Shown here piece after piece: positions 1-7,699 of a DNA stretch of 15,748 bases. Source of the DNA: Phyllobacteriaceae bacterium UBA1059 (GTDB lineage Bacteria > Pseudomonadota > Alphaproteobacteria > Rhizobiales > Rhizobiaceae). Position 1 is the first letter of the stretch. The number at the start of each line of letters is the position of its first letter. Where the stretch lies: NCBI GenBank assembly GCA_002316345.1, contig DCDI01000053.1:17323-33070 (forward strand). The letters run 5' to 3'. The notes beneath the pieces are model-generated. The model ran no database searches. It was not told the origin of the DNA and worked only from the letters and a program-made list of their open reading frames with translations. The translations under genes and the position numbers were made by a program.

Positions 1-1658
1 CCGTGCTTGGCGCGGTCGCCCTGCAAGGCATCCGGCTTGCAGAACCAACGCTTGGCGAAAGCTTTGCAGTCATCGGTCTCGGGCTAATCGGGCTGCTCAC
101 CGTCCATCTCCTGCGCGCCCATGGCTGCCGCGTGCTTGGCCTGGATCCCGATCCCGCGCGCCTGGCTCTGGCCCGCAGCTTCGGCGCCGAGGTGATCGAC
201 CTTGCGGCTGGCAGCGATCCCTTGCGCGAAGCCTCCCGTTTTTCGCGTGAGCGCGGTGTCGATGCCGTCATCATCGCCGCCTCCACCGAAAGCAGCGCGC
301 CGGTGTCCCAAGCCGCCGCCATGTGCCGCAAGCGTGGCCGCATCGTTCTGGTCGGCGTAACCGGGCTGCAGCTGTCGCGTGCGGACTTTTACGAGAAGGA
401 GCTGTCGTTCCAGGTCTCCTGCTCATACGGGCCCGGCCGCTATGATCCCGCCTACGAGACCAAGGGTCAGGATTACCCCGCCGGTTTCGTGCGGTGGACT
501 GCGCAGCGCAATTTTGAGGCCGTGCTCGACATGATGGCCGATGGCCGGCTCAATGTTGCGCCACTGATCTCGCACCGCTTCACCATCGCCGAGGCCGAAC
601 AAGCCTATGCGCTGCTCGACAGCAATACCCCCACGCTTGGCGTTCTGCTCGATTTTGGCGGCGAGGATACTGCCCCGCTCACTGCCCCAGCCATCCTGTC
701 GCGCGCGTCACTGCCCGCTATCGGCACACCACGCATCGGCGTCATCGGTGCCGGCACTTATGCAACGAGCACGCTCCTGCCCGCGCTTAAAAGGGCCGGC
801 GCACGGCTCGACATGGTAGCTTCCAACAGCGGCATCAGTGGCCTGCATGCCCAACGCAAGTTCGGCATTGCAAGGGCCACGACCGACGCTTCGGCCCTGA
901 TCGGTGATCCCGACATCGACACCGTGGTGATTGCCAAGCGCCATTCCAGCCATGCCGCTCTGACTCGTGCCGCCTTGCGCGCGGGCAAGCATGTGTTCGT
1001 GGAAAAGCCGCTGGCGCCGAGCCACATCGAGCTTTCTGACATCCAGGAAAGCTGGCGGGAAAGCCGCGCATTCGAGCGCCCGCCTTTGCTCACCGTCGGC
1101 TTCAATCGCCGCTTCGCGCCGCATGTCATCGCACTCAACAAAGCTCTCGCCTCCCGATCCGAACCGCCTGTCTTCATCATGACAGTGAACGCTGGCGCGC
1201 TGCCGCCGGATCATTGGTCGCAAAGCGGAGAGGAGGGCGGACGCATAATCGGCGAAGCCTGCCACTTCGTGGACCTGCTCCGCCATCTTGCGAACAGCCC
1301 CATCAGCCAGGCGACGGCCACCGGGCGCGGCGACACCGCAAACCTGCAACTCGCCTTCGCAAACGGCGCCTTCGGCACAATTCACTACCTCGCCAACGGC
1401 GCGCGCTCGTTCCCCAAGGAGCGCCTCGAAGTCTTCTGCGGCGGGTCGATCGCAGTGCTCGACAATTTCCGCAGGCTTTCAGCGCACAACTGGCGCGGCA
1501 TCAAACCGACGCGGCTGTGGCAGCAGGACAAGGGCCAGACATCTTGCGTCAGCGCCTTCCTGACTGCGGTCCAGAGCGGCGGTCCGGCTCCCATTCCGTT
1601 CGAGGAACTGGCCGAAGTCAGCGCCGTCACGATCGACCTCGCCGAACAGCTTCGCTGA
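1..1658 (+). CDS. Bi-domain oxidoreductase: MDR dehydrogenase fused to Gfo/Idh/MocA (5' partial)
   Basis: Partial gene, open at the window's left edge and read in frame from base 3; about 551 residues remain, ending in TGA. The first part is the C-terminal half of a zinc-type medium-chain dehydrogenase, with a Rossmann glycine motif (GLGLIG) near residue 25 and an LVGVTG stretch further on. A second Rossmann fold begins near residue 243 (RIGVIGAGTYA) and carries the EKP motif (334-336) typical of Gfo/Idh/MocA oxidoreductases. Proteins with this fusion are common in O-antigen, capsule and exopolysaccharide clusters, where they are presumed to modify nucleotide sugars; the exact reaction is not established. 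A 2-epimerase scrap begins 3 bases after its stop, followed by heparinase and glycosyltransferase genes on the same strand, which supports a polysaccharide role. The N-terminal catalytic zinc region lies outside the window. Family confidence is high; substrate unknown. Confidence 0.9.
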   Translation, partial: VLGAVALQGIRLAEPTLGESFAVIGLGLIGLLTVHLLRAHGCRVLGLDPDPARLALARSFGAEVIDLAAGSDPLREASRFSRERGVDAVIIAASTESSAPVSQAAAMCRKRGRIVLVGVTGLQLSRADFYEKELSFQVSCSYGPGRYDPAYETKGQDYPAGFVRWTAQRNFEAVLDMMADGRLNVAPLISHRFTIAEAEQAYALLDSNTPTLGVLLDFGGEDTAPLTAPAILSRASLPAIGTPRIGVIGAGTYATSTLLPALKRAGARLDMVASNSGISGLHAQRKFGIARATTDASALIGDPDIDTVVIAKRHSSHAALTRAALRAGKHVFVEKPLAPSHIELSDIQESWRESRAFERPPLLTVGFNRRFAPHVIALNKALASRSEPPVFIMTVNAGALPPDHWSQSGEEGGRIIGEACHFVDLLRHLANSPISQATATGRGDTANLQLAFANGAFGTIHYLANGARSFPKERLEVFCGGSIAVLDNFRRLSAHNWRGIKPTRLWQQDKGQTSCVSAFLTAVQSGGPAPIPFEELAEVSAVTIDLAEQLR

Positions 1659-1661
1659 TCC

Positions 1662-1712
1662 ATGCCGCTGATCGACATCATCGCCGGCACGCGGCCGAAC
1701 CGAGATGGGTAG
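1662..1712 (+). pseudogene. Remnant of a UDP-GlcNAc 2-epimerase (WecB-like) gene
   Basis: A 16-codon reading frame encodes MPLIDIIAGTRPNRDG and then stops at TAG. Its first 13 residues match the N-terminal pattern of non-hydrolysing UDP-N-acetylglucosamine 2-epimerases (hydrophobic strand followed by GTRPN/GARPN, which normally continues FxKxAP). A full enzyme would be about 350-400 residues. The frame starts 3 bases after the oxidoreductase stop and its TAG lies inside the first codons of the heparinase gene, as expected if an operon gene had lost its interior by an in-frame deletion, leaving its first codons joined to its last. The match is short, so chance cannot be excluded, but position, frame and neighbours all fit. 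Confidence 0.55.
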
Positions 1713-3351
1713 GCTCAGCCAGTATTGGCGCACCATCCGGCACCTTCAAGCGCGGCAGATCTTTGGGCGCGTCTGGTTCCGGCTTTATCGCCCTCTTCCA
1801 GATCTAAGCCCTGCACCAACTCTGCGCGTGCCTGTCGGCCTTTGGTTAGAGCCAGCCCAGCGTGCCACCTGCATGACAGGCCCAAACGCCTTCCTCTTCC
1901 TCAACGAAGCCGGCATGCTCGACGCAAACAAGCCGGGTGCCGTTTGGGATGATCCGGCACGGTCAAAGCTTTGGCGCTACAACCTCCACTATTTCGATGA
2001 GCTGAATGCAGAGCGGGCGGCTGATCGGCGGGAATGGCACACGGCTTTGATAAGCGATTGGCTCGAGCACAATCCGCCGGGCCACGGCACCGGCTGGGAG
2101 CCTTTCCCGACATCCTTGCGCATCGTCAACTGGATCAAGGCTGCGCAGGACGGCTTTACCTTGCCAGCCGATGCCCTTCACAGTCTCGCCATCCAGACGC
2201 GCTGGCTTGCGCGGCGGGTGGAGCATCACCTTTCGGGCAATCATCTTCTGGCCAACGCCAAAGCCCTGTGCTTTGCAGGTGCCTTCTTCGAGGGCGCGGA
2301 AGCGGATGTCTGGTTCAAGCAGGGCAGTCGCCTCCTGCGGCGGGAGTTGCCTCAGCAGGTTCTGCCGGATGGCGGGCACTATGAACTCAGCCCCATGTAT
2401 CACGCGCTGGTGCTGGAGGACCTTCTAGCCCTCATCAATCTCAGCCGCCGCTTTGGCACGGATCAAGCGCTACAAGGGCTGCTCGAGGCGCGTATAAATC
2501 CCATGCGGACCTGGCTCGTAGCGCTCTCTCATCCCGACGGTGAGATCGCCTTCTTCAACGACGCCGCGCTCAGCATCGCACCACCACCAGCGGCGCTGAA
2601 CGCCTATGCGGAGCGTCTTGGCTTTGCCTCAGCTACCACCCCGAGCTTCGGCCTGACACATCTCAAGCAGAGCGGCTATGTTCGCGTTACCCATGGCCCC
2701 GCCGTTCTGTTGATTGATGCCGCGGAAGTCGGGCCGGCGCATCAGCCGGGTCATGCCCATGCCGACACCCTGTCGTTCGAGCTGTCGCTTCATGGCAAGC
2801 GCGTTCTGGTAAATGGCGGCACGTCCGAATACGGCACCGGCCCTGAGCGGCTGCGCCAGCGGGGCACGGCGGCCCACAACACGCTGATCATCGACGGGTT
2901 CGACTCGTCCGAAGTCTGGTCCGGCTTTCGCGTCGGCCGGCGCGCTCATCCACACGACCTACATATCGTGCAAGGCGGTAACGACACCTCTGTCACCGCG
3001 TCCCACGATGGCTATCGCTTCCTCACCGGCAACCCGATGCACCACCGCCGCTGGCGTCTCGAAGCTGAAACGCTGACCATCCACGACGAGGTCTCAGGAC
3101 CACCGCGCAAGGCGGAAGCGCGCTACCACTTTGCCCCAGATATCAATCTATTCGCCCAAGCAAATTGCGGTTTCGCGGAGCAGAACGGCCGCCTTGTCCT
3201 GCGATGGGAGGTCGTGGAGGGGCTAGCCCGTATCGAGCCAGATACGCATCACCCCGGCTTTGGCGTTTCGCTTGCCGCGCAATGCTTGATCCTCGCTTGC
3301 GACAACAATCGCGCCACACTGCGCCTTATCTTTGTTGAAGAAGGAACATAG
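1705..3351 (+). CDS. Heparinase II/III family protein (putative polysaccharide lyase)
   Basis: 548-residue protein of the heparinase II/III type found in polysaccharide clusters. The N-terminal part is the helical toroid domain, with family-like blocks GWEPFPTSLRIVNWIK, SGNHLLANAKAL and DGGHYELSPMYH (around residues 222-233), which hold candidate catalytic His and Tyr residues. The C-terminal beta-sandwich domain has H350-A-H352-A-D354-TLSFE and then RGTAAHNTLIIDG, both characteristic of the family. Members cleave uronic-acid polysaccharides by beta-elimination; those inside biosynthesis loci may trim or remodel the polymer, but the substrate is not known. No signal peptide is evident. The ATG at 1705 overlaps the end of the 2-epimerase remnant and lacks a clear Shine-Dalgarno, as expected if it was once translationally coupled to an intact upstream gene. 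Family call is secure. Confidence 0.92.
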   Translation: MGRLSQYWRTIRHLQARQIFGRVWFRLYRPLPDLSPAPTLRVPVGLWLEPAQRATCMTGPNAFLFLNEAGMLDANKPGAVWDDPARSKLWRYNLHYFDELNAERAADRREWHTALISDWLEHNPPGHGTGWEPFPTSLRIVNWIKAAQDGFTLPADALHSLAIQTRWLARRVEHHLSGNHLLANAKALCFAGAFFEGAEADVWFKQGSRLLRRELPQQVLPDGGHYELSPMYHALVLEDLLALINLSRRFGTDQALQGLLEARINPMRTWLVALSHPDGEIAFFNDAALSIAPPPAALNAYAERLGFASATTPSFGLTHLKQSGYVRVTHGPAVLLIDAAEVGPAHQPGHAHADTLSFELSLHGKRVLVNGGTSEYGTGPERLRQRGTAAHNTLIIDGFDSSEVWSGFRVGRRAHPHDLHIVQGGNDTSVTASHDGYRFLTGNPMHHRRWRLEAETLTIHDEVSGPPRKAEARYHFAPDINLFAQANCGFAEQNGRLVLRWEVVEGLARIEPDTHHPGFGVSLAAQCLILACDNNRATLRLIFVEEGT

Positions 3352-3430
3352 CTCTTGTAAATCCCTGTGTGTTCGTCACAGTACCTTGTAAGTAGTTTTA
3401 GAGTATTTCTTGCCGAAAGCGTAGTGCGAC

Positions 3431-4684
3431 ATGCACATCCTGTTTCTCACAGACAATTTCACGCCTGAAGTGAATGCTCCGGCGAGCCGAAGCTTCGAGC
3501 ACTGTCGTGAATGGGTGAAGGCTGGTCATCAGGTCACAGTCATCACCGGCGTTCCAAACTTTCCGCGTGGCAAGGTTTTTGCCGGTTACCGCAACCGTCT
3601 TTGGCAAACGGAAGTCATCGATAACATCCGTGTTGTGCGCGTTTGGACCTTCATCTGCGCCAACAAAGGCTTTGTCTGCCGCACGCTGGACTATTTCAGC
3701 TTCATGATCACGGCCTTGCTTGCAGCCTTCTTCGTTCGAAGGATCGATGTGGTTGTTGGAACATCGCCGCAGTTCTTCACGGTCTGTGCTGCCTGGCTGG
3801 TCAGTGTTCTGCGCCGCGCGCCGTTCGTGTTCGAGCTGCGCGATCTGTGGCCGCAATCCATTCGGGTGGTCGGCGCCATGCAGGACGGCGTGCTGCTCAA
3901 AGCGCTCAGCCGCATTGAGCTGTTCTTGTATCATCGCGCCGCGCTGATCGTTGCCGTGACCCATTCCTTCAAGCGCATCTTGACGGCGCGGGGCGTCGAT
4001 CCCGGCAAGATCGCGGTTGTGACGAACGGCGTGGATCTCCAACGCTTTCAGCCTGCATCGAAGGATCCGTTGCTCGAAGCCAAGCTCGGCCTCAATAACC
4101 GTTTCGTGGCCGGCTATATCGGAACACATGGCCTTGCGCACGGTCTCGACACCGTTCTCGACGCTGCCCGCCAGTTGCGCGACCTTGGCGAAAGCGACGT
4201 CCGCATTCTGATGCTGGGCGATGGCGCGGAGAAAGCCGAGCTCCAACGCCGTGCCAAGGCCGAAGATCTCCGCAACATCCTGTTTGTCGACACGGTGCCG
4301 AAGGATCAGGTCAGCCGCTACTGGTCGCTGCTCGATTGCTCGCTCATCCATCTGCGCCGGGACCCGCTGTTCCGATCGGTCATTCCCTCGAAGCTGTTTG
4401 AAGCGATGGCGACCGGCATACCGGTTGTGCTTGGTGTCGAAGGCGAAGTGGCTGATCTTGTTCGGCGTTATGAAGTCGGCGTCACGGTGCCGCCGGAAGA
4501 TGCGCGGGCGCTTGTTGAAGCGGTCCTAGCCTTGCGCGACGATCCGGCTTGTCGCGCCACCATGGCCGAGAATGGCGCGCAGGCGGCGCGGCGTTTCAGC
4601 CGGCCGGCTTTGGCGCTGTCCATGTTGCAGGCGATCGAGGGCGTCGTGCAGCACGACTGCCTGCATCAGACCAAAACGAGCTGA
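3431..4684 (+). CDS. Glycosyltransferase family 4 (GT-B fold, WbuB-like)
   Basis: 417-residue cytoplasmic glycosyltransferase. The N-terminal Rossmann domain opens with ILFLTDNFTPEVNAPASR, a glycosyltransferase-4 type N-terminus of the WbuB kind, and continues through FELRDLWPQS. The C-terminal GT-1 domain begins near residue 226 (GYIGTHGLAHGLDTVLDAA) and includes the nucleotide-sugar binding stretch PSKLFEAMATGIPVV around residues 319-333. WbuB-like enzymes add an amino sugar such as N-acetyl-fucosamine during O-antigen repeat assembly; the donor here cannot be read from sequence. The gene follows the heparinase after a 79-base gap and is probably in the same transcription unit. The ATG at 3431 places the first beta strand at the very N-terminus, which supports it, although no good Shine-Dalgarno is visible. 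It converges on the kinase gene 27 bases downstream. Confidence 0.92.
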   Translation: MHILFLTDNFTPEVNAPASRSFEHCREWVKAGHQVTVITGVPNFPRGKVFAGYRNRLWQTEVIDNIRVVRVWTFICANKGFVCRTLDYFSFMITALLAAFFVRRIDVVVGTSPQFFTVCAAWLVSVLRRAPFVFELRDLWPQSIRVVGAMQDGVLLKALSRIELFLYHRAALIVAVTHSFKRILTARGVDPGKIAVVTNGVDLQRFQPASKDPLLEAKLGLNNRFVAGYIGTHGLAHGLDTVLDAARQLRDLGESDVRILMLGDGAEKAELQRRAKAEDLRNILFVDTVPKDQVSRYWSLLDCSLIHLRRDPLFRSVIPSKLFEAMATGIPVVLGVEGEVADLVRRYEVGVTVPPEDARALVEAVLALRDDPACRATMAENGAQAARRFSRPALALSMLQAIEGVVQHDCLHQTKTS

Positions 4685-4711
4685 CCTGCTAACATCAGTC
4701 AGATCAATGCG

Positions 4712-5878
4712 TTACGCTTGGGCAGGCGTCGCGTGCTCGTCTTCGTCCTGGGTGTCGAGCACGCCTTCCAGCGGTGCGCGGAGACGCCAGGTCACGCGGC
4801 CCTCGCCCCGTTCCATGGTTGCCGATCCACCCAGGGATTGCGGCGCGACGCGGAGCAGAACCACGGAGCCGAAGCCCCGTCGTTGCGGCGTTTGGCTCGG
4901 TTCCGCTTCGAGGCCGGGAACGCTCTCATTCCAGGAAATAACGAACATTTCCTGCCCGTTTTCTTCCCGTTCTACGGTCCAATTGACCGAGACCTGACCC
5001 GATTCACCCGACAAAGCGCCGTATTTTGCCGAGTTTGTTCCGAGTTCATGGAACGCCATGCCGAGATTTTGCACGGCATTCGGACGAAGCAGAACGGGAT
5101 CGCCGTCAAGCGCGACCTGCTCCTCATGACCGTAGGGTTCGAGCTGATGCTGGATCAGTTCAGCCAGACTTGCGCCCGACCATTCCGAGCTCACCAGCAG
5201 ATCATGCGAACGGGCCAGCGCCAGGATGCGGTTGCGCAGCGTGGTTTCAAATGCCTTGGGGTCGGCCGTGGCTTTTGCCGTTTCGCGGATGATCGAGTTG
5301 ATCACGGCGAACTGGTTTTTCACGCGGTGGTTGATCTCGCGCAGCAGCAGCCGGATGCGGCGTTCGCTTTCCTTGGATGTGCTGATGTCGCGCGCCACTT
5401 TCGAGGCGCCGACGATGACGCCCTTTCGGTCGCGAATGGGGGACACGGTGATGGAGATATGGACGAGCGATCCATCCTTGCGGCAGCGGATCGTTTCGAC
5501 GCTTTCCACCCGCTCGCCGCGCTTGATGCGGCTGATGATGTCCGTTTCCTCATCGTGAAGATGGGTCGGGATCAGCATGGTGATCGACCGCCCGACCGCT
5601 TCCTCGGCCGAATAGCCGAAAAGCCGCGTGGCAGCCGGATTCCAGGTCTGGATGACGCTGTCGAGATCCTTGCTGATGATCGCGTCGAAGGAGGATTCGA
5701 CGATCGCCGCCAGTCGCGCATCGGCCAGTGGGTCCGACGGCAGTTCGACGTTGTCCGGGCCTTTGACGGTCTCGGTCAAAGCTGAATTGCCTTTGTCGCG
5801 GTTGGTTGGCCGTACATCATTGATCCTGCCTGCCTGACAATGTTTTCCGCCAACCTCTTCGGGCCGGCCAAATCGCAA
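4712..5878 (-). CDS. PAS domain sensor histidine kinase, HWE family
   Basis: Soluble sensor kinase, 388 residues from a TTG start at 5878. A PAS domain spans about 52-165 (FDAIISKDLDSVIQTWNPAA through GASKVARDIS). The phosphoacceptor is probably H184 in REINHRVKNQ. The ATP-binding domain has the two HWE hallmarks: H277 in the N box (FHELGTNSAKYGALS) and W316-x-E318 (SWNES), followed by the glycine-rich GFGSVVL. HWE kinases are abundant in Rhizobiales and often signal to single-domain regulators or the PhyR/EcfG stress pathway; no response regulator lies nearby, so the partner is unknown. No membrane segment is seen, suggesting that an internal signal is sensed. The start is uncertain: an in-frame TTG at 5779 also precedes the PAS domain, and residues before about 50 look unstructured. 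A loose promoter-like pair (TTGAAC, 18 bases, TATGCC) lies upstream. Confidence 0.93.
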   Translation of the reverse strand: MRFGRPEEVGGKHCQAGRINDVRPTNRDKGNSALTETVKGPDNVELPSDPLADARLAAIVESSFDAIISKDLDSVIQTWNPAATRLFGYSAEEAVGRSITMLIPTHLHDEETDIISRIKRGERVESVETIRCRKDGSLVHISITVSPIRDRKGVIVGASKVARDISTSKESERRIRLLLREINHRVKNQFAVINSIIRETAKATADPKAFETTLRNRILALARSHDLLVSSEWSGASLAELIQHQLEPYGHEEQVALDGDPVLLRPNAVQNLGMAFHELGTNSAKYGALSGESGQVSVNWTVEREENGQEMFVISWNESVPGLEAEPSQTPQRRGFGSVVLLRVAPQSLGGSATMERGEGRVTWRLRAPLEGVLDTQDEDEHATPAQA

Positions 5879-5990
5879 TCACCACATTCAATAACCCGGC
5901 ATACCCTATCCCCATCCAAGGGTTCAATGCGGTTTGTTCACGATTAGGAAAGAGCGCGCATCGCCAGGCGAAGGCTCGGCATCAACCCCT

Positions 5991-6317
5991 TCATCGCGCC
6001 TTGCGGGTTGGTGCGTTGAAGTCGGGCGGCTTGTTGCCGATCCAGGCGAGAAAACGCTGAATGGCGGGATCCTGCGTCAGGGACACGCCGTCTTCGACAT
6101 GCCGGGCAAGATCCACATTGGAGAAGGTCGCATGAATGGTGCGGTGGCAGATCGGATGAACGGGAACCGTCGTTCTGCCGCCCCGGCTTTTTGGAATGGG
6201 ATGATGCCATTCAACCCGCTTGCCGAGAAGGCGTCCGCAGAGCCAACAGCTTTGCGGCGCGGCCTCTTCTGCAGCGCGCGCATCCTGTTCGTCGTCCCAG
6301 CGCGCTCTTCGGGCCAT
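5991..6317 (-). CDS. Small HNH endonuclease-type protein
   Basis: 108-residue protein with an HNH/beta-beta-alpha-metal finger. Visible residues are a zinc-type pair C24-WL-C27, then E36-W-H38-H39-P, a KSRGG turn (43-47), and H54-PI-C57-H58-RTIH62. The cysteine pairs probably bind structural zinc, and H38/H39 with the later histidines would form the metal-dependent nuclease centre. The usual central Asn of HNH appears to be replaced by His (H54), giving an HHH-like variant. Such small stand-alone proteins are common in alphaproteobacterial chromosomes and their biological target is mostly unknown; no restriction or phage genes adjoin it. It lies upstream of the HWE kinase on the same strand, 112 bases apart. 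The ATG at 6317 has AGGTG very close upstream, so the start is reasonable but not certain. Confidence 0.8.
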   Translation of the reverse strand: MARRARWDDEQDARAAEEAAPQSCWLCGRLLGKRVEWHHPIPKSRGGRTTVPVHPICHRTIHATFSNVDLARHVEDGVSLTQDPAIQRFLAWIGNKPPDFNAPTRKAR

Positions 6318-6616
6318 GTCACCTGCGGATCTGATCGGTCCTGATCAGGTACGGTCGCTTCTGGCGGGTTTCAACCAGCATGCTGACAGGCGGGTTGAGT
6401 GATGCACCCTCTCAACCCACGACTTTCCTCATGCTCGAACTGAACATTCACTCCCTTCGCCCTTTCAACAGCTCTCTTCCTAATATAGAAACCTACATAA
6501 GTTAATTTAGAAGCTATTAATATAGTAATACATCGATCTATAATAAATATTCACTCTAACTTTTGATAGTGCGCGGTTGCCAAAACTAGTCCACTTGCAG
6601 ATTCTGTAAGTGGATA
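6318..6616 (+). promoter_or_regulatory. AT-rich intergenic region upstream of the WavE cassette
   Basis: About 299 bases lie between the HNH gene (-) and the WavE cassette (+), with no convincing gene. Roughly 6475-6570 is very AT-rich compared with the GC-rich flanks and contains many TA steps and short palindromes such as TATTAATA (6515-6522). A perfect TATAAT lies at 6539-6544 on the plus strand, but the hexamer 16-17 bases upstream (TTAATA) is a poor -35. The likely role is the promoter and silencing or activation region for the downstream cassette. In this group AT-rich control regions of exopolysaccharide genes are known targets of MucR/Ros-type zinc-finger regulators; that link is inference only. 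Confidence 0.45.
6590..6614 (+). promoter_or_regulatory. 11-bp hairpin/palindrome before the WavE cassette
   Basis: The arms TCCACTTGCAG and CTGTAAGTGGA flank a 3-base ATT loop and pair over 11 positions, with a single G-U wobble. No T-run follows, so it is not a standard terminator. The 3' arm contains AAGTGGA, the only Shine-Dalgarno-like stretch before a short leader frame at 6624, so folding in RNA would hide it. It may equally be a DNA operator for a dimeric regulator. Confidence 0.5.
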
Positions 6617-6623
6617 TTGCCAA

Positions 6624-6698
6624 ATGCTCAAAGAAACACATGCTCGCGCGTCGCGCGACACGATCGTCGAGCGTTCAGCCATTCAGTCGCTGCGCTGA
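6624..6698 (+). other. Possible 24-codon leader ORF upstream of the WavE cassette
   Basis: An ATG at 6624 opens a 24-codon frame ending in TGA at 6696-6698, five bases before the ATG at 6704 chosen for the first WavE-like gene. An AAGTGGA stretch nine bases upstream could act as Shine-Dalgarno and lies in the 3' arm of the 6590-6614 hairpin. The peptide (starting MLKETHARAS, ending IQSLR) resembles nothing I recognise. Termination next to the gene start would allow re-initiation, which matters because the ATG at 6704 has no ribosome site of its own. It could be chance. Confidence 0.25.
6644..6658 (+). repeat. Perfect 7-bp GC-rich palindrome in the leader
   Basis: The arms TCGCGCG and CGCGCGA surround one central base. 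It sits between the possible TTG start (6617) and the ATG at 6704 of the first WavE gene. It may be a second structural or operator element in a 5' leader, though CG-rich palindromes also arise by chance in GC-rich DNA. Confidence 0.3.
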
Positions 6699-6703
6699 AC
6701 GTC

Positions 6704-7699
6704 ATGCCCATTCAGGACGCCGACATCACCTTTGTCGTGCAAGGACCGGTCAGCCAGGGCGACGGGTCGAGCACGCGTGAGGCGACAGCCTCCATACGGC
6801 GGTTCTTTCCCGGCAGCCGCATCGTTCTGAGCACCTGGGAAAACGAAGATACCCGCGACATCGACGCCGATGAGACGGTGTTCAGCGCCGATCCCGGCGG
6901 CATTTTGTGGGAAGCCGATGGGGTTTCGATCGTCAACAACGTCAACCGCCAGATCCTGTCCACGCGCGTCGGCCTTGCTCGGGTCAAAACACCCTATGCC
7001 GCGAAACTCCGCTCCGACGGCCATGTCACGGGTCGCGGTTTCATCTCGCTCGAAGAAGCGTTTCCCACGCGCCTGAGCGAAGGAACGGTGTTCGAGCGCC
7101 GGATCGTGGTCTCCAAGGAGTTCACCCGCAGCGCGCGGTCCTTCATTCCGATGGCCTATCATCCGAGCGATCTGTTTCAGTTCGGCCTGACCGCCGATCT
7201 GCGCCGTTACTGGGACGCCGAGCTTCTGGCCGGCGAAAGCCTGTCGGGCTTCATGCTGAACGAAGCGCCGGATGTCTGGTACCGGATGTTTGACCGGTTT
7301 CGGTTCACCACCGAACAATACCTGTTTCTTTCGGCGCTCAAGCGCTCCGGCCACGAGCGGCGACTGACCCATTACGCCGAGATCAACGAGCACATCATCG
7401 CCGATTCTGAGCGGATGCTGTTCAACAACTTCATCCCCTGCGAGCCCGAAGTTTTGGGCATCGACCACGAGCGGTTTCGCGGCCGCGCGCAGAAATCGCT
7501 TGCGGAGGATTGCGTCGGCCTGCGCGAATTTCTCGCCTGGTATCTCGACGTCGCCGTTGCCGCAAACAGCCGCCGGATGGTGGGAACGCCCGCGCCGCGC
7601 ATGTCTCTGCTGCTGCGCACGGAGCGCGTGGCGCGCGAAATCCTCAAGCGCAGTCAGCTGATGCGTCGGCTCTATGCAGGGCAGTTTCTGAAACGATGA
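6704..7699 (+). CDS. WavE-family putative glycosyltransferase, copy 1
   Basis: 331 residues from the ATG at 6704; the frame is open back to a TTG at 6617 (360 residues). I prefer 6704 because the first family strand (DITFVVQGP, residues 7-15) begins there and the preceding codons read as structured leader. The WavE family is named after a Vibrio cholerae LPS core gene; its members are presumed glycosyltransferases acting on surface glycans, with little biochemistry. Conserved features are VVQGP, PGSRIVLSTWE, NNVNRQ (78-83), TPYAAKLRSD with D105 as a plausible metal/nucleotide-binding acid, YHPSDLFQFG and TEQYLFLSALK. No signal peptide or membrane segment is seen, so it should act in the cytoplasm. 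Its TGA overlaps the kinase ATG (ATGA at 7696-7699), so the two are translationally coupled. Confidence 0.82.
   Translation: MPIQDADITFVVQGPVSQGDGSSTREATASIRRFFPGSRIVLSTWENEDTRDIDADETVFSADPGGILWEADGVSIVNNVNRQILSTRVGLARVKTPYAAKLRSDGHVTGRGFISLEEAFPTRLSEGTVFERRIVVSKEFTRSARSFIPMAYHPSDLFQFGLTADLRRYWDAELLAGESLSGFMLNEAPDVWYRMFDRFRFTTEQYLFLSALKRSGHERRLTHYAEINEHIIADSERMLFNNFIPCEPEVLGIDHERFRGRAQKSLAEDCVGLREFLAWYLDVAVAANSRRMVGTPAPRMSLLLRTERVAREILKRSQLMRRLYAGQFLKR

Noticed and set aside
708..1385. 225-codon minus-strand frame
   Set aside because: It is a shadow of the Gfo/Idh/MocA domain of the bi-domain oxidoreductase.
3365..3381. Hairpin CTGTG-7-CACAG between heparinase and glycosyltransferase
   Set aside because: The stem is only 5 bp and no T-run follows; too weak to call a terminator, and the flanking genes are probably co-transcribed.
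3398..4351. 317-codon minus-strand frame
   Set aside because: It is a shadow of the family-4 glycosyltransferase, whose motifs are clear on the plus strand; the antisense product shows no domain.
4718..5785. 355-codon plus-strand frame
   Set aside because: It is antisense to the HWE kinase, which has full PAS and kinase motifs.
5879..5990. EcfG-type (GGAAC...GTT) stress promoter before the HWE kinase
   Set aside because: A GAAC-like and a GGTT-like element occur, but about 25 bases apart and without the leading GG, so they do not fit the consensus spacing.
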